Source: Thermococcus sp. AM4
GTDB lineage: Archaea; Methanobacteriota_B; Thermococci; Thermococcales; Thermococcaceae
NCBI RefSeq assembly: GCF_000151205.2
Contig: NC_016051.1
Coordinates: forward strand, 744,001-808,000
Direction: 5' to 3'
Length of the DNA: 64,000 bases
In this document: positions 18,781 to 26,984 of the stretch, piece after piece
How positions within the stretch are numbered: position 1 is the first letter of the stretch
How the letters are laid out: every line of letters begins with the position of its first letter
Position numbers and translations under genes: made by a program
Notes under the pieces: generated by a model
Databases searched by the model: none
Told to the model about the DNA's origin: nothing
Seen by the model: the letters and a program-made list of their open reading frames with translations, nothing else

Positions 18781-20994
18781 CTTCAGCTTGACCACCTGCT
18801 TCGCGAACTCCTCAAGCACTTCCTTGCGCATGCCCTCGAAGAATTTGATTGACCCTGCGTAGCTGTGGCCGCCGCCCTCGATTCCAGCCGCGGGAAGCTT
18901 CTCCTGGAGCTTTGGAATTATCTCGTTGAGGTCGAAGCTGTAAGCCGCCATTCCGTCGCTCGCTCTAACCACGGCGAAGTCAGGTCCATAAGCCAGCGTC
19001 AGGATTGGACTGTCTTCACCGTACTTCTCCTTGAAGTGGTCGTGGATTAAACCGCTCAGCTTGCCCGGTGAAGGATAGCTGAACTTCGGCGCGAAGAGTT
19101 CGACATCGATGGTGTTGAACCTTATGCCGTTGGGCAGGACGACGCTCTTGACGTGCGGTAGCGATGCCTTCAGCGCTTTCTCCTGCTTCTCTTTCACTTC
19201 GGGGTAAATCGCGTTTATCAGCTCGCGGTGCCTCTGCAGGTTCCCGGTCAGGAGGAGAATCTCGTCTATTATCCCGTGCCCGTCCATGAACTTCCAGTAG
19301 AAGGCCTCGTGGTCTATGACCTCTGCAATCTTCTTCAGGTCCTCCTCGGTGAGGCCCTTCGCCTTCTTGGCAATCTCAAGATACTGGTAGAACTCCGGAG
19401 CCTTGCTCCTGTCGCCGGTTCCGGCTATGGCAGGCAGGTGCTTTATCTTGTCCTCAACGTCGGGGTTGACGAAGCGGGCCACCTCGGTGGCAAGCATTCC
19501 GGCAGTTAGTTCGTAGTAACCGCGCTTGACGTGGTGCGGATTGACGTGAACATCGACGTACTCGTCAACCTTCGCCTTGTCCTCGCTCACCCACTCGCGC
19601 GGGTCGTGGTGGTCTATGACCACTATCGGAACCCCGTAGGCCTTTATCCTCTTGTAGGCCGGGATGTCCTCGCTCGTTCCGCCGTTGTCCACTATGACGA
19701 CGAGCGGGAGTGGGTCGCCGAACTTCTCGTGGTCCTCGACCATGAAGATTATGTCCTTGAGCACATCTTCCAGCTCGTAGAAGGGGGCCCTGCTCGGTCT
19801 GCGCTTGAAGAGCTTCCACCTCGCCTGCGGGTCCGGCGAGATGCTCTCTATCAGCGGGACTATCGCGTATTCAAGGGCCAGACCGGAAGTGTAACCGTCG
19901 GCATCGGAGTGGTGCCTCAGGAGAATCGGCCTGCCCTCGAAGATGGCCCTGCGTATCATGAAGGCAGCCTTCATAATCTTCGGCTTGAGCTTTTCGAGAA
20001 CCTCGCTCTGGACGAGAAAGCCGACATCCTGGGGCTGGGCGCGCTTGTCGAGCTCGGCCTCTATCTGCTGCTTCACTCTCGCCGCGTCTGGCCCCCAGAG
20101 CCTCGCCATGTCGCTGACTTCAATCTGAATCTCGCCAGAATGGAAGGCTATCTTTCCGATGATTTCCACGATGTCTCCTACCTGAATGTTGGGATAAGCT
20201 CTCACTCCCGGCGCCTCGAAGGCGGCCGCCCACGTTATTCCCGTTCCGTCGGTTATTGTGAATACCGTCGGCCCGCCGGTGACCTGTATCTGCGTAACCT
20301 TACCCTGTATCCTCACGGTCTTTCCGGCCATGTCCTTGCTGAGCTCGGCTATCGGCGTTACGGGCAGTTCCTTCCTTACAGTCACCGTCTTGTAGTTCTT
20401 GAGCGCCGACTCGATGAGGTCTATCTCCCTCTTGTCGGGCCTGACGTCGAGAACCTGGACGAGTATCTCCTCACCCGGCTTGTACTCCCTTCCGCCGAGA
20501 AGGTCCTTCCTCTTAATCAAGCCAACCACGTGGGGGTTGAGCCTGACGAAGACTCCAAAGCGCTCCACGCGGTCGATTGTTCCCTTGTAGACGTTTCCGA
20601 TCTCAACGTCCTCGTAGTCGCAGGTTTTGTCAAGGATGTAAACGACCTTGTACTTCCGCATGCAGTCTGGGCAGACCCACGTCGTCTCCATTCCCGGCTC
20701 CCACGGTTCTTTTATCTTGCCGCAGATGTCACAGGCGAGCACTTTGCCGGTTCCGCCGCAGGTTGGGCAGGTGTCGTAAACCGGAACCGTTCCCTTGCCG
20801 TGGCACTCGGGACACGGAATCTCGTCGACTTCGTCCTCAACGCCAAAGTAATCAAGGTTCCTGTAACCTTTTAGCTTGTCTCCAATTTTAAAATCAGCCG
20901 GAACGTAGCCCCAGCCCTCGCAAACGGGGCACTCCTTCTCGCCTACCTTCACCTTTCCCGTTCCGTGGCATTCGGGACACTCCTTGACTACCAT
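18769..20994 (-). CDS. Large DHH-family phosphoesterase with zinc-finger, S1 and OB domains
   Basis: 741 residues. Residues 1-115 hold DnaJ-like CxxCxGxG zinc repeats (CPECHGTGK, CPVCEGWG, CPECHGKGT, CPTCGGTGK) plus CDIC and CPDC. Residues about 125-205 are an S1 RNA-binding domain (GNVYKGTIDRVERFGVFVRL). About 215-310 is an OB-fold (GKTVRIQGKVTQIQVTGGP). The C-terminal half is a DHH/DHHA1 phosphoesterase with HHSDADGYTSG, VIVDNGG, VVIDHHDP and GGGHSYAGS. This is the archaeal RecJ-related family, so a nuclease on single-stranded nucleic acid is likely. It is larger than the replisome-associated RecJ homologue. The ATG at 20994 has GGTGGGAG upstream and is preferred to the GTG at 21006. Confidence 0.87.
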   Translation of the reverse strand: MVVKECPECHGTGKVKVGEKECPVCEGWGYVPADFKIGDKLKGYRNLDYFGVEDEVDEIPCPECHGKGTVPVYDTCPTCGGTGKVLACDICGKIKEPWEPGMETTWVCPDCMRKYKVVYILDKTCDYEDVEIGNVYKGTIDRVERFGVFVRLNPHVVGLIKRKDLLGGREYKPGEEILVQVLDVRPDKREIDLIESALKNYKTVTVRKELPVTPIAELSKDMAGKTVRIQGKVTQIQVTGGPTVFTITDGTGITWAAAFEAPGVRAYPNIQVGDIVEIIGKIAFHSGEIQIEVSDMARLWGPDAARVKQQIEAELDKRAQPQDVGFLVQSEVLEKLKPKIMKAAFMIRRAIFEGRPILLRHHSDADGYTSGLALEYAIVPLIESISPDPQARWKLFKRRPSRAPFYELEDVLKDIIFMVEDHEKFGDPLPLVVIVDNGGTSEDIPAYKRIKAYGVPIVVIDHHDPREWVSEDKAKVDEYVDVHVNPHHVKRGYYELTAGMLATEVARFVNPDVEDKIKHLPAIAGTGDRSKAPEFYQYLEIAKKAKGLTEEDLKKIAEVIDHEAFYWKFMDGHGIIDEILLLTGNLQRHRELINAIYPEVKEKQEKALKASLPHVKSVVLPNGIRFNTIDVELFAPKFSYPSPGKLSGLIHDHFKEKYGEDSPILTLAYGPDFAVVRASDGMAAYSFDLNEIIPKLQEKLPAAGIEGGGHSYAGSIKFFEGMRKEVLEEFAKQVVKLKKKE

Positions 20995-21078
20995 CGCTCC
21001 CACCACCGGTAAAATCTGCCATGATCTTATAGTCTTTTCCCAAACGGTTTTATAGTGTCGGGAAGAGTGAAGATCGCG

Positions 21079-21600
21079 ATGATGAGTGAATCCAATGCTG
21101 ACGGGATGATGAACCCCAAACCTGAGCGCGAGGTGGTTGAACTGGAGAAACTCCGAAAGAGCGTTGAGGAACTTACGAGACAGGTCGCTAAGCTGGAGGA
21201 GAGGAGAAAGCCAGATTCCCTAGGCTGGGACGACATAGCGCAGGAGATAGTCGGGGCGATAACCTTCGCGCTTCCCTTCATCTTCACCGGCGAGGTCTGG
21301 GACGTGGCAAAGGACATCTCGGTCGAGCGCTCGCTCGCCATCTTCCTCATGACGATTGGCCTCGCTTATCTGTTCCTCACGAAGGCAGGGCTCGGAAACC
21401 TGAAGCGCGAGGAAATTTTCCACGTCCCCAAGAGGCTTATAACCGTCGCCCTCATCTCATACGCCGTTTCCGCGGTTCTAATCTACCTCTTCGGCATAGA
21501 TTACATAGCCCACTTCGACGCGGTCCAGTACTTCAACGCGACGGTCATAATAAGCACCTTCGCGGTCATAGGCGCGATAGCGGTTGACATGGTGAGGTAA
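21079..21600 (+). CDS. DUF2391-like integral membrane protein
   Basis: About 173 residues. A charged coiled N-terminus (VVELEKLRKSVEELTRQVAKL) precedes four membrane helices from about residue 55 onward, including IVGAITFALPFIFTGEVWDVA, which resembles DUF2391. The start is uncertain: a TATA-like GTTTTATAG at about 21047-21055 touches the GTG at 21055, so the ATG at 21079 (or 21082) is preferred. The stop TAA abuts the ATG of the next gene, and GGTGAGG at its end is that gene's ribosome site, so the two are translationally coupled. The function is unknown. Confidence 0.65.
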   Translation: MMSESNADGMMNPKPEREVVELEKLRKSVEELTRQVAKLEERRKPDSLGWDDIAQEIVGAITFALPFIFTGEVWDVAKDISVERSLAIFLMTIGLAYLFLTKAGLGNLKREEIFHVPKRLITVALISYAVSAVLIYLFGIDYIAHFDAVQYFNATVIISTFAVIGAIAVDMVR

Positions 21601-22623
21601 ATGAAAGTAGTAACGGGAAAGCGCTGGGAGGCCTTCGCCGATGAGAATGCTGTCCTTTTTCCCGAGTATCAGAAGAACCGAGACGAGCTGGTTGACTTCG
21701 TGAGCTCACTGAAGGGCGACGAGACGATAGTAACGGCGAGTCTGGAGCTGGTAGACCTGATAGCTAACCGATTTAGGAAGGGCGAGGAGAACGTTCTAAT
21801 CTACTCCGACACCGGGAGAAGCATAACGCTCAAGGAAGCCTACGAGCTGAGGAAATACCTCGACTTCGACGTTCGCGGGGGCTTCTCGGGGGAAAATGCC
21901 AAGGCGAGCGTCCTCTTCGTCGAGGGAAAGACCGACGCCAAGTTCTTCAAGGCCGTCTTCAAGAAGCTCTTCGAGTTCAGGGAGAGCCGAAATGCCCCGT
22001 ACCAGTTCAGGTTTATAGAGCGTGTCTTTGAGCGCGACAACTTCGACCTCCTAAGACGGGAATCGGACGGGGTTTACCTCGCCGTTATCCCGAGCGAGGG
22101 CAACTCCGGGGTGATTAGAAACCTCGGAAACTTTCTAAGGGCCATGGAGGTCTTCGATTTCAGTGTTGAGGGGCTCGGCGTTGCCATCGACATCGACGAG
22201 AGCAGGGAAAGCGCCCTCGCCTCGATAGCGGGGAAGCTCTCGGGCTTTGAGCATGGGACGACGGCGAGGGGCTACCTCGTCGGAAAAACCGAGGTAATTC
22301 CGCTCGTTATCGGACTGCCCTTCGAGGACGAGCTGATAGAGTGGAAAAAACCGACGGTCGAGGACCTGATGCTCCACCTCATCGAGCGCGAGGGACTGCT
22401 CGACAGGGTCAGGCCGGGCATTAAAGCGCTAAACGAGAGCCTCGGGAGAAAGCTCAAGCCCAAGGAAGTCATGTATCTGGCGCTTTCCGCATACGGACAC
22501 TGGGGCAACCTCGAGGGCTTCTACGAGCTGTTCGTCATGCGCTCCCGGTTTAGAAACCTCAAGGCGGTTCTGAGGGAAGCCGGGCTTATGGAAGGACTCA
22601 GGTATCTCGCATTCGTGTCCTAG
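21601..22623 (+). CDS. TOPRIM-like (DUF3226-type) protein
   Basis: 340 residues. The centre has VLFVEGKTDAKFFKAVFKKL (about 107-126) and later LGVAIDIDESRESA (about 192-205). This Glu plus DxD pattern is that of TOPRIM folds, as in DUF3226/OLD-type nucleases and primase-like proteins. An N-terminal part (1-100) and C-terminal helical part are not recognised. No ATPase domain is attached, unlike OLD proteins. It starts directly at the stop of the membrane protein gene, so the two products probably work together, perhaps a membrane-linked nuclease; that is inference. Confidence 0.65.
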   Translation: MKVVTGKRWEAFADENAVLFPEYQKNRDELVDFVSSLKGDETIVTASLELVDLIANRFRKGEENVLIYSDTGRSITLKEAYELRKYLDFDVRGGFSGENAKASVLFVEGKTDAKFFKAVFKKLFEFRESRNAPYQFRFIERVFERDNFDLLRRESDGVYLAVIPSEGNSGVIRNLGNFLRAMEVFDFSVEGLGVAIDIDESRESALASIAGKLSGFEHGTTARGYLVGKTEVIPLVIGLPFEDELIEWKKPTVEDLMLHLIEREGLLDRVRPGIKALNESLGRKLKPKEVMYLALSAYGHWGNLEGFYELFVMRSRFRNLKAVLREAGLMEGLRYLAFVS

Positions 22624-22682
22624 TTTCAGGAGTTACTTGGCGGGTTACTGAGAAGGGCAACGTAATAAGGAGGGAGGGTTGA

Positions 22683-23858
22683 TCACCCCTCAATGCGAAA
22701 CGCAACAAGGGGAACTCCTTGATCTGTTTCCTTAGATTCTGATAAGCCTTCAAAGACCAGGTGGCGCGAACCGCTCTCACCGTAGAGGTCGAGGGTAAAG
22801 GTGAAGGCGCTCATGTTATCGCTTTTGTACCTCACATCAATGGAGAAGTTCCCCGGCCAAACGTCGGGAATTGCTCCCTCTGGAGACAGAACTGAGACAA
22901 AACCTGAGGCATCAATTGAGAAATAATCACTGGGAAGCTCGTTCAGCGAGAACTGGTAGTATGGATACGTGATGGTATCCGAGGTGTACCCGCCCGCGAG
23001 CTTCCACGAACTAACCGGGGCGGGCATTACGTTGGGCGGCCTCTCGTGTCCCCACGAAAGCGAGGCAGGTTCGAAGCCCTTTACGAAGACGTACTCCTCG
23101 TAGAAATTGCCACCGCTTACGTGCACACTCCAGCGTTCGCACCTGTAGGTAAAGTTCATCCAGACGTACACGCCTTCACCGCGACCAAATGCCGCGTGAG
23201 AGACGCTCCCCCCATGGGGGCTGTAGAGATAGACCGTTCCCACTCTCATCAATTCCCCGTTGAGGAAGACGTAAACTCCGAATCCAACGCGCGCGTTTTG
23301 GGAATAGCTCCAGGTTACCTGTCCCCAGCTGGTGTTGTCAAAGTTCCTAACCTCCGCAACGACCGCTGGGATAGTCATTTCTTTCGATTCTTCAAGAACC
23401 TCGCTGACATCATCCGATCCCGAGGTGCAGGAAGAAGTCCCGCTCTGCCCAGGCGACGCGTTAACCTGCAAAAGCCGCCTATACCTTGGAACGATCGTTA
23501 TTTTTGAAGAGCGGGCCTTTTCGTCCAGGGGAAATCCGTGAACGGCAACTTCGCAGCCCCGCACAATGGTCAGCACAATGAAGGGCTCACCTCCGTAGGA
23601 TCTCTTCTTTACCGCTTCACTCCATGCTCTCCTCAGCCCGGACACGTCCAGATAAACGGTTCCTCCCTTAATCGAGAGGGGCTGGATTTCCCTAAAGCCA
23701 TCGGGATAGAGGGCCTTAACGAGAATCCTCGCCCCCGTGGAATTCTGGATCTCGATCGCCACGACCTCCGAGGAGGACGAGTGAGCGTGAAGTGCCATCG
23801 CAAGAACTCCCAACACGACGAGGATCGCCGTTAACAGTGCAAGCATCTTCCCCTTCAT
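22683..23858 (-). CDS. Secreted or membrane-anchored protein of unknown function
   Basis: 391 residues with an N-terminal hydrophobic segment (LALLTAILVVLGVLAMALHA), then a beta-rich extracellular region with N-x-S/T sites and a Ser/Gly/Cys-rich linker (about 145-165). The N-terminal domain resembles that of the protein at 17233-18726. The TATA-like GTTAAATATC at about 23893-23902 puts transcription start within about 10 nt of the ATG at 23858, so this start is preferred to the GTG at 23867. No catalytic motif was seen. Confidence 0.68.
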   Translation of the reverse strand: MKGKMLALLTAILVVLGVLAMALHAHSSSSEVVAIEIQNSTGARILVKALYPDGFREIQPLSIKGGTVYLDVSGLRRAWSEAVKKRSYGGEPFIVLTIVRGCEVAVHGFPLDEKARSSKITIVPRYRRLLQVNASPGQSGTSSCTSGSDDVSEVLEESKEMTIPAVVAEVRNFDNTSWGQVTWSYSQNARVGFGVYVFLNGELMRVGTVYLYSPHGGSVSHAAFGRGEGVYVWMNFTYRCERWSVHVSGGNFYEEYVFVKGFEPASLSWGHERPPNVMPAPVSSWKLAGGYTSDTITYPYYQFSLNELPSDYFSIDASGFVSVLSPEGAIPDVWPGNFSIDVRYKSDNMSAFTFTLDLYGESGSRHLVFEGLSESKETDQGVPLVAFRIEG

Positions 23859-24066
23859 GGGAACCACTAAAACAATGTAGGCTCATCATGATATTTAACA
23901 ATTGCTGTTCATCGCCGATATTTTGCATGAGTATATTGTTCTTTCGACTGTGCAAAGTATAAAGAAGCTCCAGTTGGGGCCGTTTGCGGTTTAGTGGGCT
24001 TGAGACTGTCCCAAGGAACCCACAATTAAACAAAAGTATAATTACCGAATTAAATAATTATCGGGG

Positions 24067-25338
24067 CTAAACCCCGAGCAGGAACTTCCAGAGGGGAACG
24101 ACCCTTATCTTCCTGCCCTCAAACTCCCGCACGTCTTCTTCGTCGAGAGTAACTACCGTCAGATTCTTGCAGTTGAGCGTTTTGGACGCGCGGATAAGGG
24201 CTGAAATCTCTCGTTCCCTGGCATCTTCAAGGCTTAGGGTGACCTGAATCAGTTCAACGACTCTCCCGGATTCAGAAACCACGAAATCAACCTCCTTCTC
24301 GCCGGAACCGCCATAGTAGTGAATCTCCAGGAGAGGATTGAAGTAGTGCTTCCTCCTGAGTAGCTCAAGGAAGACCGCGTTTTCCATGTCCCTTCCGGTC
24401 TCTTTGCGCGAGAAAAGGGCAAGGCCGGTGTCCACGAGATAGACCTTCTTCGGCGCCCTGAGGGATTCCTTCTCGGAGCGGGCGAACCTGGGGAGGAAGA
24501 AAACGAAGAACGAGTCTTCCAAAGCCCTGAGGTACTCAAGAACGGTCGTCTTCGACGTCCCGAACTCCGACTTGAGAAAGCGGTGTATCGCGCTGTACGA
24601 CGTGTACTTAGCGTAGCTCGCCAGGAGAAGCTTGACTATGGCCTCAACGAGGGCCACGTTCCTTATCCTGTGCCTCTCAACGACGTCCCTCGTTATCATC
24701 ACCGAGAGATACTCTTCAAGGATTCTAACCCTGTCCTCGAACAGCGCCACTTCTGGAAAAGCGCCATAATAAAGGTACTCGTCGAGCAGTTTCCGCACTC
24801 GATTGGTGGTTCTGCCGTAGATGTCCTTCCGCTCGAAGGATAGGCCCCTGAACCTCAGGAACTCCCGGAAGGATAGGGGAAGCAGAGTGTACGCTACCCC
24901 CCGTCCCCTGAGCTGGGTGGCGACTTCCCTCGACAGCAACCGCGACGAAGAGCCGGTGACCGCCACGAGGAAACCCTCATCGAGGAGGTATCTAACGCCG
25001 ATTTCCCAGTCCGGGACGTTTTGAACCTCGTCGAGCAAAAAGTGAACCGTCTTCCCGATGTTTTCGGGGTAGAGGTCAAAGTAGGCATCAACGAGGTTTG
25101 GAAAGTCACGTCCGGTTATTCCAAAGAGAAGGGGGTTTTCGAAGTTCATGTAAACGTAGCGCTCCCGTTCTTTACCTATCAGCGAGTAGAGGAGGTACGT
25201 CTTCCCTGAGCGCCTCGGGCCGACAATCGCGGTTGCCTTGCCCGGAATGAACGTGAGCTTGAGTTCTCTCTCGATTACCTCAGGAAGTTCACGCTCATGG
25301 AAGAGCCTTATGTATCGCTTGACGTCCTCAGGGTTCAT
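24067..25338 (-). CDS. AAA ATPase with DUF4143 C-terminus
   Basis: 423 residues. The AAA domain has Walker A VGPRRSGKTY (about 38-47), Walker B VHFLLDEVQN and sensor AVTGSSSRLLS. A winged-helix section follows, then the DUF4143 domain, which carries a nuclease-like EVDFVVSESGRVVELIQVTLS (D/E-D-E-Q pattern of restriction-like folds). This family is widespread in Thermococcales and may be linked to mobile or defence functions. The ATG at 25338 lies about 25 nt below a TATA-like CTTTTTAAGC (25361-25370), giving a nearly leaderless mRNA. Three palindromes of identical layout surround that promoter. Confidence 0.85.
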   Translation of the reverse strand: MNPEDVKRYIRLFHERELPEVIERELKLTFIPGKATAIVGPRRSGKTYLLYSLIGKERERYVYMNFENPLLFGITGRDFPNLVDAYFDLYPENIGKTVHFLLDEVQNVPDWEIGVRYLLDEGFLVAVTGSSSRLLSREVATQLRGRGVAYTLLPLSFREFLRFRGLSFERKDIYGRTTNRVRKLLDEYLYYGAFPEVALFEDRVRILEEYLSVMITRDVVERHRIRNVALVEAIVKLLLASYAKYTSYSAIHRFLKSEFGTSKTTVLEYLRALEDSFFVFFLPRFARSEKESLRAPKKVYLVDTGLALFSRKETGRDMENAVFLELLRRKHYFNPLLEIHYYGGSGEKEVDFVVSESGRVVELIQVTLSLEDAREREISALIRASKTLNCKNLTVVTLDEEDVREFEGRKIRVVPLWKFLLGV

Positions 25339-25356
25339 GGTACTATACACTGTACC
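25339..25356. promoter_or_regulatory. Palindromic operator copy 1 (GGTAC-N8-GTACC)
   Basis: GGTACTATACACTGTACC lies directly against the ATPase start codon and over its expected transcription start. It is the first of three 18-bp sites of the same form with 34-35 bp periodicity. Binding here should block transcription of 24067-25338. Confidence 0.65.
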
Positions 25357-25373
25357 AATGCTTAAAAAGATTT

Positions 25374-25391
25374 GGTACGCTTTACTGTACC
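25374..25391. promoter_or_regulatory. Palindromic operator copy 2 (GGTAC-N8-GTACC)
   Basis: GGTACGCTTTACTGTACC, flanked by TTT and AAA so the symmetry extends to 8 bp arms. It lies just upstream of the TATA-like element at 25361-25370, where transcription factor B would bind. Confidence 0.65.
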
Positions 25392-25407
25392 AAAAACAAC
25401 TTTTCTT

Positions 25408-25425
25408 GGTACATCGCACAGTACC
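25408..25425. promoter_or_regulatory. Palindromic operator copy 3 (GGTAC-N8-GTACC)
   Basis: GGTACATCGCACAGTACC, 34 bp from copy 2. It lies between the end of the PFK gene and the ATPase promoter. Confidence 0.65.
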
Positions 25426-25468
25426 AGTCAAAGGCAAGCCTAACGGTCCCGGAGAGAACGGGAAAATA

Positions 25469-26851
25469 TCAGAGCGCGCCCTTCTCTCTCAGAAGCGCGA
25501 GATAGCTCGTGAAGGCTCCCGTCGAGATTGTATCGCCGAGGCCGACCGTCGAAACCGGGTTCTTAACGAGCCTCGTCGGGATTATCACGACCTTGTATTC
25601 CCTCGTGCGGAGCCTCCTCTTGGCCTCCTCAAAGCGGAGCTTGACGTACTCCCCGCGCTCGTTGTAGGGGACGCTTAGACCGACTTTAAAGTCCTCGGGC
25701 GAGCGGACGTCGCCGAGCGAGGCCCTCGCCGCCGCTAAAGTCGTTGCCAGCTCAAGGCTTCTCCTGAGCTCGTCCTCGCTCAACGGGTTGTCAGCGTGGG
25801 TGATGTACATGAGGTAGTAAATCGTGTGGATTTGAAGAACCTCGAGGTTCATCTCGTCGATGAGGATTTTTCCGCCCAAGACAGTGTCCTCGATGCGGTT
25901 GTAGGTGAATATCCTGTCGGCGAGCTTGGAGTAGCCGAGGGCGCTCAGAACGTAGGCTATCTCAGACTCGTCCATGCCGACGCTGTCAACGAGCGGGAAG
26001 AGGTTGTAGATGACCTTCTTCCTGAGTTCCCTGCTCTGTATCGAGGCGAACTCGAGGTGGACCTTGACGTCCTTCTCGCGCTTGAGCAGGAGAATGTCCT
26101 TCTTGGCCTCCCTGAGGTAGTAGTTCGCGTCCTTTCCGTCGGAATAGCGGAGCCTTATCCCCTGATAGCCCGAGAGGATTGCACCGTCAATCTGGAGGCC
26201 AATCTCGGGGAGGAAGGGTTTGAGCTTCTCCTCCGTGTAAATCCTTATGCTCTCGAAGCGGGCCGAAACGATGAAGCGACCGGAGTACGGAACTGTAATC
26301 GTCTCGTCGCCCAGTCTGAAGGTCGTTCCAGCGCGGAACTCAAAAATCCTGTTCACCTTGACGGGGTCGTTCTCGCGGTAGGCCTCGCGGGGGTGCTTCA
26401 GAACGAGCTTTCTGTTCTCAACGACGGGATAGAATAAGTTGGGCTTATTAACGAACATCTCCGCCTGCCTTTTCGCGAGGTGGGGAGTGTAAACGATTAC
26501 CTTCCTGAAGTCGAGGTTGGCCAGGAGGTTCGCTATTATTCCAGCCTGACCCCCGATTCTCTCAACGTCGTACTTGAAGTGGCTGTCGAACCAGCCCTGG
26601 AGCTCCTCGTTGACGAGTGGAACCGCCATCGGCTTTCCGGTCTTGAGGGCGTGAACGAGCCTCGCAACAAAGTCAATCGGCTCCTCAATCTGCCGGGGGA
26701 ACTCCTCCATTCTTTTCCTGACCGCATCGGCGCCGAACTCGTCGATGAGCCTCTGAACGGTCTCGCCTTTCAGGTAGACTATCGCGTCAACGTTCGCGTT
26801 GTAGGCGGTGAAGATCGATAGCTTCCTTGCCTCGTCGAGGAGCTCCATCAT
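25469..26851 (-). CDS. pfkC: ADP-dependent phosphofructokinase
   Basis: 460 residues matching archaeal ADP-PFK from end to end, e.g. YTAYN-type FTAYNANVDAIVYLKGE, FVARLVHALKTGKPMAVPL, RIGGQAGIIANLL, LSGYQGIRLRYSDGKDANYY and the catalytic VSTVGLGDTISTGAF with Asp as base. It phosphorylates fructose 6-phosphate using ADP in the modified Embden-Meyerhof pathway of Thermococcales. ADP-glucokinase is the close relative; the overall match to known PFK sequences favours PFK. GAGGGTGAT precedes the ATG at 26851. It is transcribed toward the DUF4143 ATPase but separated by the operator array. Confidence 0.95.
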   Translation of the reverse strand: MMELLDEARKLSIFTAYNANVDAIVYLKGETVQRLIDEFGADAVRKRMEEFPRQIEEPIDFVARLVHALKTGKPMAVPLVNEELQGWFDSHFKYDVERIGGQAGIIANLLANLDFRKVIVYTPHLAKRQAEMFVNKPNLFYPVVENRKLVLKHPREAYRENDPVKVNRIFEFRAGTTFRLGDETITVPYSGRFIVSARFESIRIYTEEKLKPFLPEIGLQIDGAILSGYQGIRLRYSDGKDANYYLREAKKDILLLKREKDVKVHLEFASIQSRELRKKVIYNLFPLVDSVGMDESEIAYVLSALGYSKLADRIFTYNRIEDTVLGGKILIDEMNLEVLQIHTIYYLMYITHADNPLSEDELRRSLELATTLAAARASLGDVRSPEDFKVGLSVPYNERGEYVKLRFEEAKRRLRTREYKVVIIPTRLVKNPVSTVGLGDTISTGAFTSYLALLREKGAL

Positions 26852-26930
26852 TATGTATCACCCTCAGTGAGTAAAGAGCTCTGAATCTTAAAAGGATTTC
26901 GGGAGGCTTTATCACTCCGAGTGTTCAGGC

Positions 26931-26942
26931 AAATTTTAAAAG
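26931..26942 (+). promoter_or_regulatory. TATA box for the metalloprotease and cassette array
   Basis: CAAATTTTAAAAGC-type element (about 26929-26942) about 45 nt before the ATG at 26985. It is the only clear promoter seen before the run of ten same-strand genes, so the island may be one operon. Confidence 0.45.
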
Positions 26943-26984
26943 CACATGCACGTGATTATCTTTCGGGATTTTGAGGTGGTACAC

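Noticed and set aside
19531-20874. Long plus-strand frame opposite the DHH protein
   Set aside because: Antisense shadow produced by codon bias; the minus-strand protein has clear domains.
23859-24066. Small RNA in the AT-rich gap
   Set aside because: Only a weak 5-bp hairpin CGGGG/CCCCG over the ATPase stop and a TATA-like element for the secreted gene; no C/D or H/ACA boxes.
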